A stretch of DNA of 64,000 bases from Trichoplax sp. H2 (Eukaryota > Placozoa > Uniplacotomia > Trichoplacea), in NCBI GenBank assembly GCA_003344405.1, contig NOWV01000045.1, positions 248,001-312,000 on the forward strand, in the 5' to 3' direction. Position 1 is the stretch's first letter; every line of letters starts with the position of its first letter. Shown here piece by piece: positions 52,419 to 64,000 of this stretch. The notes beneath the pieces were generated by a model. The model saw only the letters and a list, made by a program, of their open reading frames with translations. It was not told where the DNA came from and ran no database searches. Made by a program: the position numbers and the translations under genes.

Positions 52419-55400
52419 TTTTCAATTCGTATAATGGCGTCAGATGATTATATGGCACATTAGATTTGGCCACCAACTGTGCTATTTATTAATTGATCTT
52501 AGTTACCGACAATTAATGAAAGAGAACCCGTACTTAAAGAACAATTAATTCTATAAATATCTATATGAAACTGTTATGACTAAGGTAATTAGGATGATTT
52601 TTTCTTGGGATAAGAAAGTAATGTTTAAAGATAAATCCTTAAATACCGACATTCAAAGTCTAATTTTACCGCTATCCTGTCTTTTAAATACATCGCATTG
52701 ATAACATCGCCTCCATTCCACATTGGTACGTGTAGGTGAAAACGAGTTTAAAGATCTCAATATCCAAAAGCAAAGTCAATTTTTTATGTTGCTGAAGTTT
52801 TAATCTTGGCATCCTCATTTATTAACCAACTTGCGTCTCTACTTCGTTAGATTGATGGATGTTTAATAAAATTTTCATGTTAGAAACTTAGTGCCATCGA
52901 AGGAGAAAAATCTTGAGGTCAAGATAGAGTTTTAATGGTAAATGAGCATACGCGTAAATCAGATAAAGAAAAGGTTTTAATCTTATCTCGTTAAACTTTG
53001 CCAAAACCTACTCAAATCTTCGTATCCTATCCCAGAAAGCAGCAAAACTGCAGTAATTGTTGCCGGCTTATTATCTAGTAAGTAAATGCAATGATGATAT
53101 ACTTAAATTATTCATAATAACTTTATAAATATCGTCGGTTGTATCCTGAGATGCTAACTTTATCGCGATTATGAAAAAATAGAATTGCGGTAACTCTTAA
53201 ATTGGTATAATTAATCGTTCAAATTTTATTTCATTTACCGTATCTAATATATGAACTAAAGATTTTTATCTGTCCCATATCTGTATAACTAATTTCGATT
53301 GGTATTTTAATGTTTGATATCGTCGAATGATAATCCAGATACATTAAGATTAAGATTTTTTAACGTTTTTTAAAGATATTGAAATTTCACTATAATAGTA
53401 TGCATAGTATCTACTATACATGCATATTCCTCAATGAGTAAAGACTGAAAATTTTAGAAAGAAATAGCTTAACTTTGAGGTTCTTTAAAGTTCACTTTAC
53501 ATAGTTATGTCTACTAATAATCCTATGATCACTTTAAAGATTAAGATCAAGAGACTTAAATAATACCATATGGTTCTAATATAAACATTCCTTTTAGTTC
53601 GTCCTCTGTTTATAGTATACACTTTTGATACTAGTAACGATGTTCTTTACTATCTATTGCTAAGAAATTTGAGCCATAAGTCATTATTGCTGTATGGATA
53701 GCATATCATACACTCACTTTGATATAATGCTATAAGCTACAGTAGTATTTATGTACATATATAGGCCCATACACAGAGTAAATTATATGTAAATTACAAA
53801 TTAATATCATTACCTAGCATAAAGTGGTGCAAGTACCCATCTTACTTCTATTAGTCCTATCAGTTACGTGTGGCTTTGATGATTATGATCATAGTGACAT
53901 GTTCTTCATCTAGTACTAAAAACTTAGTATCACCTATCTTTAATTATGACTATTTAATTAGCGAATGCACCGTACCGACGACACCATGTATTCTTTCATT
54001 GCGAACAAATTTTTAGCAGATATATTGGTCATCGGGAGCTGTTCATTTGCATATGCTTTGACTACCTAGACAACTGTTTGTTTTGATTAGCCCCGGATTG
54101 ATTTCAAAACAAATCGAACTTTACGTTTATTATACTTTAACAGCGTTATAAGGTTCATTGGTTAACAATTGCAAGAAATAAACACCTAGCAACTGCCAAC
54201 GTATCCGTTTCTAACTATCTTTCTTCCTTATTCCTGTTTTGTAAAAGTAAAAGCTTCCCCTTCAATTTAATGAGAATATAGACTGGCTAAATATACTACT
54301 CAATTTGATAATTGATCACTACCGTAGCCGTTCCATACAGGTACTGAATATCTATCTTTACGATCATTTGCAATTAAAAAGTATTCATAAGTGATTATTA
54401 GAAGCAAACCACAAATTTATAAGGACATTATGACAGCGAATCTAAATTTCGTGAAGGCCTTTTTAGTCGGATTTAAATAGAATCAGAGCATAGACTTTAT
54501 GAGAAGCAGATGAAGATCTAAATAAATTAGAAAGGACAAAATCCAACTAATGATCAGTCTTGAATGAAACATATTATATTGAAATTAAATTTGTTAATTG
54601 AAAAGTGCTTTATTAATATTATATGTCGCTTTTATAATTTACTTGCGTTCTTATTAAACTGCCATTTCGGCCATAGTCCGTTCTCAACTAATGTTAGATG
54701 ATTCGCGGAACGAACTGTACTATCTTCTATCGTATTATTTTTTAGTCGCAGTGAAAAATTCATAATCTATAAAGATTATTTGAATAGTGATCTTTTATTG
54801 TTGATTTATTACTACGATGCAATCGAATCACAATCATTTTTGATCTACGATAAAGCATAAATATTCTAAATATGCAAATTAAATTGCCATGTATCCATTC
54901 ATACTAAAAATAGTAGTACGACAAAATCTTCCATTCCCACTCGATCACTTAGCAATAAAACTATTTGATGCCCGCTTTAATTTCTAAAATCAGTACTTTC
55001 TTTGCCTTATATTAATTTACCATGTCCTTCGCAGTTAGTATCGAATTCATTCACAACAGGAAAAAATTACTTTGCTAGGTGGCCTGCCCATCTACGTAAT
55101 TTTACTTGTTATAGATTTAGCCTTGCCTCTCATTCACGTTAGCCAATTTATAACAATAAATTATCTTGTAATGTTTACATAAACTAATAGCTATGGACAT
55201 TGAACAGGAATGAAAGGTTAATTCAAAATAATTTAGGTGCAATGTAAAACATGAATTTTTTTTTAAATCTAGTAAGGCGTGTAAAAATAGAAAGATTCAG
55301 AGATGATATTTCTCATTTTCCTTCGCTAGGACTTTAAGTTCAAAACTTAGTTATTATATTTATGGATACAGAAGACATCAGATCTACCTCTTAAAAGATT

Positions 55401-56372
55401 TAAGTAATATAGTTTTACAGTAACCTCACAATTCGATTTGAGAGCTTTATTTTTCTCCTCCTCTGCAAGGAATAAACACATGTTACGGTAGAAACCATAT
55501 ATCTATAATATGTTCTAGAAATTATTCTTGTAGGCTAAATTTCGACGATGTTGTTTTAATTTTACGTCGGACGACATGGAGCGAAATTTAATAACTAAGG
55601 CGTTATTTTTTAATATTTATAACCAATTTTACAAACTTCATTACAATTAACACACTAAATATTACATTCTCCTTCGATTTTATTTTGTAATATCTAGTCA
55701 GAGGGAGAGCTACAATTTGAGCATTCGGGCCGATATCTCTTACTTATTATAGTTGATTCGAAATTAATCTAATCAATTCAATTTCTTATATTAAGTTATA
55801 TTATTGGCTTATTGAGCAGCCTAATCGTTTGATATTAAGCAGGTTTAATATTAATGAAAAAGCCCATTAAGCATACTTTATTAGATGACATAAGGTTAAA
55901 GCCACTAATGAGAACATTAGTTGAAAATTAATTTCTTAGATGATCTAAGGCTATAAATATCTAATCGGGCCTACCCAGTATTTAGTGTTTAGATCAGTGT
56001 TAATATTGATTCGTAGTGCGGTATGTTTGCAAGAGTTTCAGTTCAAGGGAATTAAGATAGCAAGTATGATAGAATATGAAATAAAATCCAGCCATTATCA
56101 TTAGATTTTGTAGCTAAAGGAATCACAAATCAGTTTATATCATATGCAACATCAAAGCTAACACCGATTGATCTTTTAGTTCTACTATTATAAGATTGCG
56201 AATCATTCTGCCATATTCGTAACGGTTGTTATAAATGTCATCCTCATTTTAGCTCCAGCTAAGATTTGCTTAGTAACGTGCTGCTATAATAATAATAACA
56301 GCAGTTCTTTGTACCCCTGTGTGATTGCAGATCGAAATATAATAATCTAAATTATTAATTTCAGTAAACAAG
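52419..56372. other. Gene-poor upstream region of NOS
   Basis: A few short coding-like fragments on the minus strand (for example near 52640-52730 and 52800-52850) could not be assembled or identified. The NOS promoter and a 5' UTR exon should lie near the right end, since ttaatttcag at 56355-56364 is a splice acceptor just before the NOS start codon. Confidence 0.35.
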
Positions 56373-59300
56373 ATGGAAGAGTTACGCGATACAACTATCC
56401 AAGTTACTAAAGATAACATCAGTGAAAATTATGGTTTTCAAGTCAAGAATTACGACGCAATGACTTACTGCACAGTATCTCACATTGTGGATAACAACAA
56501 AAACAATAAAGCTAATCCAGATATTAGTGAATTGCAATTAGGCGATCTATTGATAGCCGTTAATGATATATCACTAGCGGATCAATCAGTAGAAGACATG
56601 TATGATATTATTGATCAAAATTCAAAAAATGATATGGTAAATTTGACTATTAGATCAAAACATCAGCTACTAAATTCTAATAATCACAACGGAGGCGAAA
56701 ATATTACAAAATTGAACGGCAATTCAAGAATTAAGATTAAAAGGAAAATTGGTCTGGGAAGAGATCCTAGTTTGGATGGTACTTTTGAAAGTAATAATAA
56801 CCAAGACCACGGTCAAGATAGCAATAATGGTAAGAAAGCATCACCGATCGCACAAATCAATATCGATGAATTAATGGCAAGCGATGACGATGCTATTGGC
56901 AGTCAGAATGATTGCCCAGAACAGCCTGTTGATGGAGTAAATCTCAGAGTAAAAAAAAATTCCGAGGTAGATAAAATACCGGCTAAGAAGTGGACCAAGG
57001 AAGCTGTATTAGAAGATCTTACTACGGATAAATCGAAAATTAATAAGCTCCTTTATACAAGATCTCGTCGTTGTCAAAGCGATGGCTCTCAGGGCAGTCA
57101 AAAGCATTTAACCAAATTATTAATTAATGGTAAAGAAATACCTGGTGCTATTGCAGAAGAAGATACATCTAAAAACGGCTTTATTCGCTTAAAGAACTGG
57201 TCTAACAGCAGTTATCTACACGATACTCTTCACAAGAAAGCCAAATGCGTAAGCGATAATTAGCACTTAAGCATAATTTATTTTATGACAAGTATTAAAT
57301 TAAATAGAAGAAATTCTTATTAGTGCCGCCACTATTCAACTACCTCATTTGTAAACAATTATGTGTTATGGGAATTAATTAACATAATCTAAATATTCTT
57401 GATTATCTTTACGTAGCCAATGACTTGTGGTAGCCAGGTCTGCTACGGTTCTAGCATGAATTTTTTGCCAGAACAGAAACCTGAATATACTACCGAAAGC
57501 TATCGGCAATATATCATTGACCAAGCCGTTAATTTTATCAGAGAATATTACCTAAATTTAAGGAAGTAAGTTGAAAACATAGAATAATTTAATGTCTACG
57601 AAACAATGATATTTACTGGAAAAAATTGGACTATCTACCAATTTCCATAGTGCTAAGTGTTCCTTACATTTTCAATAAATCTATATTTTGTTCTTACAGT
57701 GAAAACCCGAACTCTAATATTGATTTTGAAAAAGAAGAGCTAGCTCGCCTAGAGCAAATCATTGAAGATGTAGAACAGACTGGATTTTATGAACAGACAT
57801 ATAGCGAATTGGTCTTTGGAGCTAAATTAGCCTGGAGAAATGCAACGCGTTGTATTGGTCGCATTCAGTGGTCTCGACTAAAAGTATGGGATAGCTTCAT
57901 ACAATTTGAGAGCTCAAAGTTTTGCTCTATTACTTATTTTTATAGCTCATAGTAACTGCTCTACAGGCTTTTGGGATTTGTATCTATAGCTGAAACAAAC
58001 AGTAATGAAACCAATAAATCCAATTTTTGCACCACAGGTTTTTGATGCAAGGCACGTGAAGACAACTGATGAAATGTTTCAAGCAATATGCGAGCATTTA
58101 AAATATGCTACTAACAACGGCAACTTAAGGTTATATTGCTAGTATAATAACCTGTAACCAACTGTTTGAATTAAAAGTACACAAAAAATTTACTTCGTGA
58201 TAGCTGAATAATTGTTTCCTTGGCATGATATAAAATTGTTGAACATAAAAAATGATTATTTAGGCTTTGTGATCCTTAGTAGTATAGTAATTTATTGCCG
58301 CCATCTAAAATATGATGATAACTATAGTTATACAATCTCAACAGTTTACTCTGTCGACACAGTACTAACGTCAAATTAAATATTAAGTCAAATTTAAAGT
58401 CTGCAATATTAAGGAGTGGGATATGGATGTGATTAGCAAGTGATTTTAACATTTAGAATATCGCATGAGCAGGTAGTGGAGTTAGAACTGTGTGCTATTT
58501 TACAGTATTTTAGTGCCAAATAAAATATGAAATTATATTCAAACTTTGCTAGTATTAAATGATATAAAGGATATAGCTGAAAGTAACAAGTAATGTATAC
58601 CTTATGAGATGCTCTTTCTCTATTTCTACTTCCGTATTGGTCTTTTATGAAGCTGACTAAACTCAATTTCTCCAACAGATCAGTTCTTACTATCTTTGCT
58701 CCAAGAAATGGAAGTAAACAAAACGACTTTCGAATATGGAATGCTCAATTAATTCGCTATGCTGGCTATAAGATGGATGATGGTTCAATCATAGGTGATA
58801 GAGCAACAGTTGAATTTACTGAGGTAACTTTTGATGATTGTTTTTGACATAACGCAGTAAAAATTACAGATATTTGCAACTAAATCATAATTGAAATTGA
58901 TATGAACATTCTAAGCTATGTCTAAGCTTTGGCTGGAGAGGGTCTGGTGGAAGATTTGATGTCCTTCCTTTGATTTTGCAAGCAAACGGTGGTGAACCAC
59001 AATTTTATGAGATACCTCCGGAACTTGTCTTGGAAGTTTGTTTACGCCATCCAAAGTAAGGAAGCAATTACCGTATTTACATTTTCTACTTTTACTTGAT
59101 CATGAACCAACCGTTACATAGTCACTAGCAATAAATATCTTCGTATAGATTAGTCCTTTATTCCGTGTAAATAAGTTGGTTTCAGTGCAATATTTTATAC
59201 TTTCATTTCTTAGGTATCCTTGGTTTGAGAACCTGGGTCTGAAATGGTATGCTTTGCCAGCTGTCGCAAATATGATGTTTGATGTCGGTGGAATTGAGTT

Positions 59301-62300
59301 TCCTTGTGCACCATTTAATGGATGGTAAGGGGTTTAGTTTAACAAGATGACTTGTTAGTCTAATCGATGGTAATCTAGCTTACTTTATAAGCATCATAAT
59401 GTGATCTATTTGTAAAAGAGTGTAAATAGTGTTGCTGTCTACTATTTGATAATAAATTCACTGATTATTGAAGGTACATGGGTACTGAAATTGGATCTCG
59501 AGACTTAGGTGATACTTATCGCTATAACGTATGCGAGGTAAGATAGCAGGTAGATAATAACTGTTCTACTTGCCTATTTATACTTCGCAGACAGACTAAT
59601 ATAATTGCCTTTTTGCGAATATTAGACGGTAGGACAACACATGGGACTAGATACTAAGAATAATTCATCATTATGGAAAGATAAAGCATTAGTGGAATTA
59701 AATATAGCTGTTCTGTATAGTTTCCAGGTATTTTATAATATTTGAAAGCCATTTAGTTTTGATTTATTGTCAATGTTTAGGTAGTGTACCGTACCTGATA
59801 GCAAATATCTTGGCTGCTAACCGGGCTAAATCGCGTATTTTTCTAATTTACGTTTATTTATGTAAACTATGTAGGAAGATAACGTAACTATTGTAGATCA
59901 TCATTCAGTCTCTGAATCTTTCATGAATCACTTAGAGCACGAGGTAAATTGCTTGAGGTCTTATGCTTGATAGTTATGTCTTGTTCCATTTTTCTATTGC
60001 TGCTAGAACTAATGTTAGTATTATAGGTCCTAATATTGGTATGATGAAATTAGTTTGATTTACTTTCTTTATAACTTACTAAAGACGAGTATAAGAGGAG
60101 GCTGTCCATCGGACTGGGTTTGGCTTGTACCCCCATTATCTGGCAGTGCTTCAGAAGTCTATCATCAAGTAAAGTTTTCTTGTTATGCATTAAACAAATC
60201 ATATGTACTAAACGTATTACATCTAATCTTATCATTAATATTAATCATGAATTGGTTTAATCTGTATAATAATCTGGCAGGAGTTACTGAGCTATCGATT
60301 GAAACCATCATTTGAATACCAGGTTAACCCATACTTTCTATTAATTTTTGAATCTACACTGTTGTATATACTGTAACTAGTTAGGAGATATGGAAATCTG
60401 TAGCAAAATGCCTACAATTATTTTACCTTAAATTGTGGCGTTTATTTACAATTTGTAGAATTTGAAATGAATTCATTGCATAAGTATAAGTATGATTTGA
60501 TGAACAAACTCCAAATATCTTCTTATTTTAGCCGGATCCTGCGATTGATTATTATAAAAGAAAGAGAAAAAGAAGAATAAAATTTAAAAATGCTGGAAAG
60601 TATGACTGATTGTTAATCGTTTTGTATCATGCTTAAATTGGTAACTTTCAGTCATTTTTTAATTTATGTGGTCTTTAAACCCGTACATTATGCTTGTACT
60701 GTTGGCTAATTTGTCGTATAGAGTCTACTTAAGTAGCTTTATATAATGACTACTTAATTCATTATTTTACAAACTTTTTAAATCATGTTTAGTGCAATAC
60801 TCTTTGCCCATTATCTCATTAAGAATACCTTGGCTAAACGTCCTAAAGTTACGATTCTATATGCTACTGAGACTGGAAAATCGGAATATTACGCTAAAAT
60901 TGTAACCAACATATTTTCCTATGGATTTGATGTTAAGGTTGGACATGTTCAATAGCAGTCTGAAAATATAATGAATAAGTGTTAAAATCAGCTGGTATTA
61001 GCCAAAACGATTAAGATCGGAATCATTTGACAAATTTTGTAACGTCCTCATTAAGATTGTTATTCTTTTGCAATCATAGCTGGTTTGCATGAAAGACTAC
61101 GATCCGAGCAATCTGTCTCAGGAAAAATTATTGCTTATTGTTACTAGTACTTTCGGTAACGGAGATCCACCTGATAACGGAGTGGTATGATTTTTAGTTA
61201 ATTAGTTCGAGATTTGCTTACAAATTACAATTATCCCATATATCGATACGGGAAATGATGCAATTTCTTTGTTCTTATTAGAAATTTGGAAGCTATCTAT
61301 ACCAAAGATGCAATCCCAGAGCCAAGTATTGCATTTATTAATGCTATCTTATATATTAAAGCTTCCTGTTTTTAAGAAATCAATTTAAATTGACTCCATT
61401 AGAGTAAGAGAAAATCGCAGAAGTATTCATTTACCGAGAGGTTCCAATAAACCTATGCTTTCGAGAATAGCATCTAGCAATTACAGCAATATGAAGTAAA
61501 TGCTGTTGTATAAGTGGATATATTTTTTATTACTTTTAAATTGTGATTGAGTCATTAATACCTTATTTAATATTTAAAGGTATGCAGTTTTCGGGTTGGG
61601 TTCGCGAGCTTATCCGCACTTTTGTGCCTTTGCTCGATCTGTCGATCGGCTACTTTGCCATATGGGTGCTGAGCGTATTCATGATATTGGTGAAGGAGAT
61701 GAACTATTTGGGCAAGAAGACTCTTTTCGCAAATGGACAGAGGAAATCTTTCATGTAAGAAATAAATAAAATGGGATATTGCCTTGTTTGTTGGATTCAT
61801 TTTACATTAATACCATGATTTTGTTGCTGCTTCAATTCTAGTACTAAAGAGTCCGATTAATCTTACTTTACTAGTAGCATAAATTTCAATATTTTGCTTG
61901 GATAATTTTGTTTTTAGATCAGTTGTGAATCATTTCATCTAAAGAGTATTGATAAGAAGGACGCCCTTTCGACTTTATATAAAAACAGCAATCACTGGTA
62001 TCCGGGTAAATTCCGTATGCAGGAGGAATCGCTTGATATAGAAAAAACTGATATTTGCATCGGTTAGTAGGCAAAATCTAATTAAAAGCATTTTTACAAT
62101 TCCAAGTAGTGCAGTACTATTATGATTATATATATTGTAATTTTGAGGTTAGTCATATTATCTATCGATAGGTTTATCTAAGGTACATGGTAAAGAAGTT
62201 ATCTCAGGGAAATTGATTTCCAGGCAGAACCTTCAATCGACATCTTCTGAGTATGACTTTAATAATCATTTATTTGATATATATGGCAAAAGCTTGTTAA

Positions 62301-63934
62301 ATCTATTTTCTTATTTAGTAATTTCCATCTATGTTTAAACTTACTATCAATATTTGGTGATTAATTTGTTGATTTAGTCGATCAACTATATTGGTGCGTA
62401 TCGGCACGAAAGGGAAGAAATCATTATCTTTTCATCCTGGCGATCATCTAGCTATTTTTCCGGCTAATCATCCACGTTTAGTCCAGCGATTAATTAACGC
62501 TTTACATGATGCTCCAGATCCAGATCAACCCATTAAAATCGAGTATTGTCAGGAGAAAGCCGGTAAACAACAATATGCATAAGTCATGATTATAATTAAG
62601 CTATATCCCTTATTAAGTCTATTAAATATATGTTGACATTTGGAAATTAAAAATAGAATATAAAGTAATGATTATTAAAGTCTATACTGTTACAAAAGTG
62701 AACGCTTTGATATTTTATTAGGTCAAAAGATTTGGCAAGTTTTCGATCGTTTGCCACTACCTTGCACATTGCGCGATGCTTTTACTTATTATCTGGATAT
62801 AACAACTCCGCCAACACCTCAAATGCTGCAGCACCTTGCTACAGAGGTAAATTTACTATTCACCTTTCGTAAAACTATTTAATCATTCAATTATAAAATG
62901 ATCTATTAAGGATAATAATATGATGATAATGACTTTATCCTATTCTATTTGTATCAAGGCTGCTCGTGATACCGATAAACAGCGATTAGAGTTATTAGGA
63001 AGAGTGAGTTAATGTTAAAAATTATTAGATTAATTATGTTTAGTGTATTTATATCGATTGATCTAATCCATTTTGCTTCGATAAAAATATATAATTCTAT
63101 TGATTTCAAAGGGTTCACAAAAATATGAAGACTGGAAATTTGAAAAATGTCCTCATATCATCGAAGTTATTGAAGAATTTCCTTCGCTTAAAGTTTCTCC
63201 ATTATTGTTGTTAACTCAACTACCGTTGTTGCAACAAGTAAATTTAATTAATTTTCTTTTTGTACATACTAACTACACCTATAAAATACTCATACTTAAT
63301 TCTCTGGTTATTTTAAAATTACAAAGTACTGTTATATATTGTGAAATATAAGCTAATATTTTACTGAAATATTTCAGAGATACTATTCGATATCTTCATC
63401 GCCCAAACTGCATAAAAATGAAATCCATTGCACCGTTGCTGTTGTCAGCTATAGAACAAGTGGAGGTCTAGGGGTTAAACACGAGGGAGTTTGCTCAAAC
63501 TGGCTAACAAGGCTAGAAGCAGGAGCAACAATTCCGTGCTTCGTTCGACCGTATGTTTGTTTAACTCACAGTATTTTCTTCAAGGTAGATACTATGCTCA
63601 TTTTAAATCGCTTCTTGAATCCTTAGAGATGCAGCTTTTCATATGCCTGAAGACGTGTCTGTGCCAATAATCTTAATTGGCCCTGGTACTGGAATTGCAC
63701 CTTTCCGAAGCTTCTGGCAACAACGCTTCTACGATATGAATTTATCGACTCACAGGCCAGTTGAACAAGATATTGCTATCTCAACTCATTCGAAATTTGC
63801 AGCAAACATTGAAAAAAAGAGATCGCATCTACGACGTACACAATCTGACGCATCTGATTACCCTCCTACCGGTACGAGAAGCAAAGATCGAGGAGAAACT
63901 GATGTGTCTGGAAAATCAAAAAATCATTGTTCCG
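56373..63934 (+). CDS. NOS: Nitric oxide synthase with N-terminal PDZ domain (3' end outside window)
   Basis: NOS makes NO and citrulline from arginine. Exons: 56373..57248, 57417..57565, 57700..57883, 58038..58129, 58679..58823, 58916..59055, 59214..59324, 59474..59537, 59626..59727, 59875..59943, 60085..60168, 60281..60322, 60532..60599, 60793..60937, 61080..61184, 61282..61325, 61580..61754, 61918..62062, 62172..62250, 62378..62562, 62722..62846, 62959..63003, 63112..63237, 63378..63550, 63627..63934. Exon 1 holds a PDZ domain (about residues 8-100) and a polar linker. Then come the zinc CxxxxC pair (TCGSQVC), the heme-thiolate Cys (RCIGRIQW), the arginine-binding Glu ([12 protein letters not shown]), the pterin/dimer region ([10 protein letters not shown]), a basic calmodulin-type segment ([11 protein letters not shown]), FMN ([23 protein letters not shown]), FAD (RYYSISSS) and NADPH ([16 protein letters not shown]). 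The FMN domain lacks the autoinhibitory loop. All joins are in phase; the last NADPH exons are off the window. Confidence 0.95.
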
Positions 63935-64000
63935 GTATAGAATTTGATCGTATACAGCTCCATTTTTTTCTAGAAGTCGGAATTGTTTAATAGCTTTGGC

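Overview
The window is nuclear DNA of a simple animal. It is AT-rich, its genes are split into many short exons by mostly short GT-AG introns, and every recognisable protein is metazoan-type. A nitric oxide synthase with an N-terminal PDZ domain, a full PARP1 and a small family of Spondin_N surface proteins point to an early-branching animal, most likely a placozoan (Trichoplax/Hoilungia type). That assignment is inference, and a run of 20 Ns shows this is a draft scaffold.

Layout from left to right. 1-364 (+): RS-rich tail of an SR-type splicing factor. 2103-3181 (-): DENR translation factor. 5739-7946 (+): COQ5 ubiquinone methyltransferase. 10032-10301 (-): dynein light chain LC8. 12566-13007 (-): broken Spondin_N exon. 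14103-22548 (+): PARP1 (here PARP1a). 24999-31423 (-): a second PARP1-like gene (PARP1b), tail to tail with the first. 33754-35080: tandem-repeat DNA. 35948-37586 (-): Spondin_N protein with a GPI-type tail. 41912-45349 (-): a two-domain Spondin_N protein with a string of micro-exons. 45350-56372: long gene-poor stretch. 56373-63934 (+): PDZ-type nitric oxide synthase, running off the right edge.

The most unusual content is the PARP pair and the spondin cluster. PARP1b shares many exon lengths with PARP1a but has lost the second zinc finger, the BRCT domain and the catalytic His-Gly-Ser motif, and the catalytic Glu is Asp. It looks like a pseudo-enzyme, while PARP1a keeps the catalytic residues but has lost its WGR motif. 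In the spondin gene a ~190-bp intron-plus-micro-exon unit has been duplicated several times, each copy adding four to six Thr/Pro-rich residues without changing frame. The NOS has a PDZ domain, lacks the autoinhibitory FMN-domain loop and has a basic, Ser/Thr-rich insert in its NADPH region.

Between genes there are dense arrays of the near-palindrome GTAC(A/T)GTAC, one of them just upstream of PARP1a, and a 124-bp minisatellite. All exon boundaries were read by eye from splice sites, reading phase and family similarity; no alignment or transcript was available.
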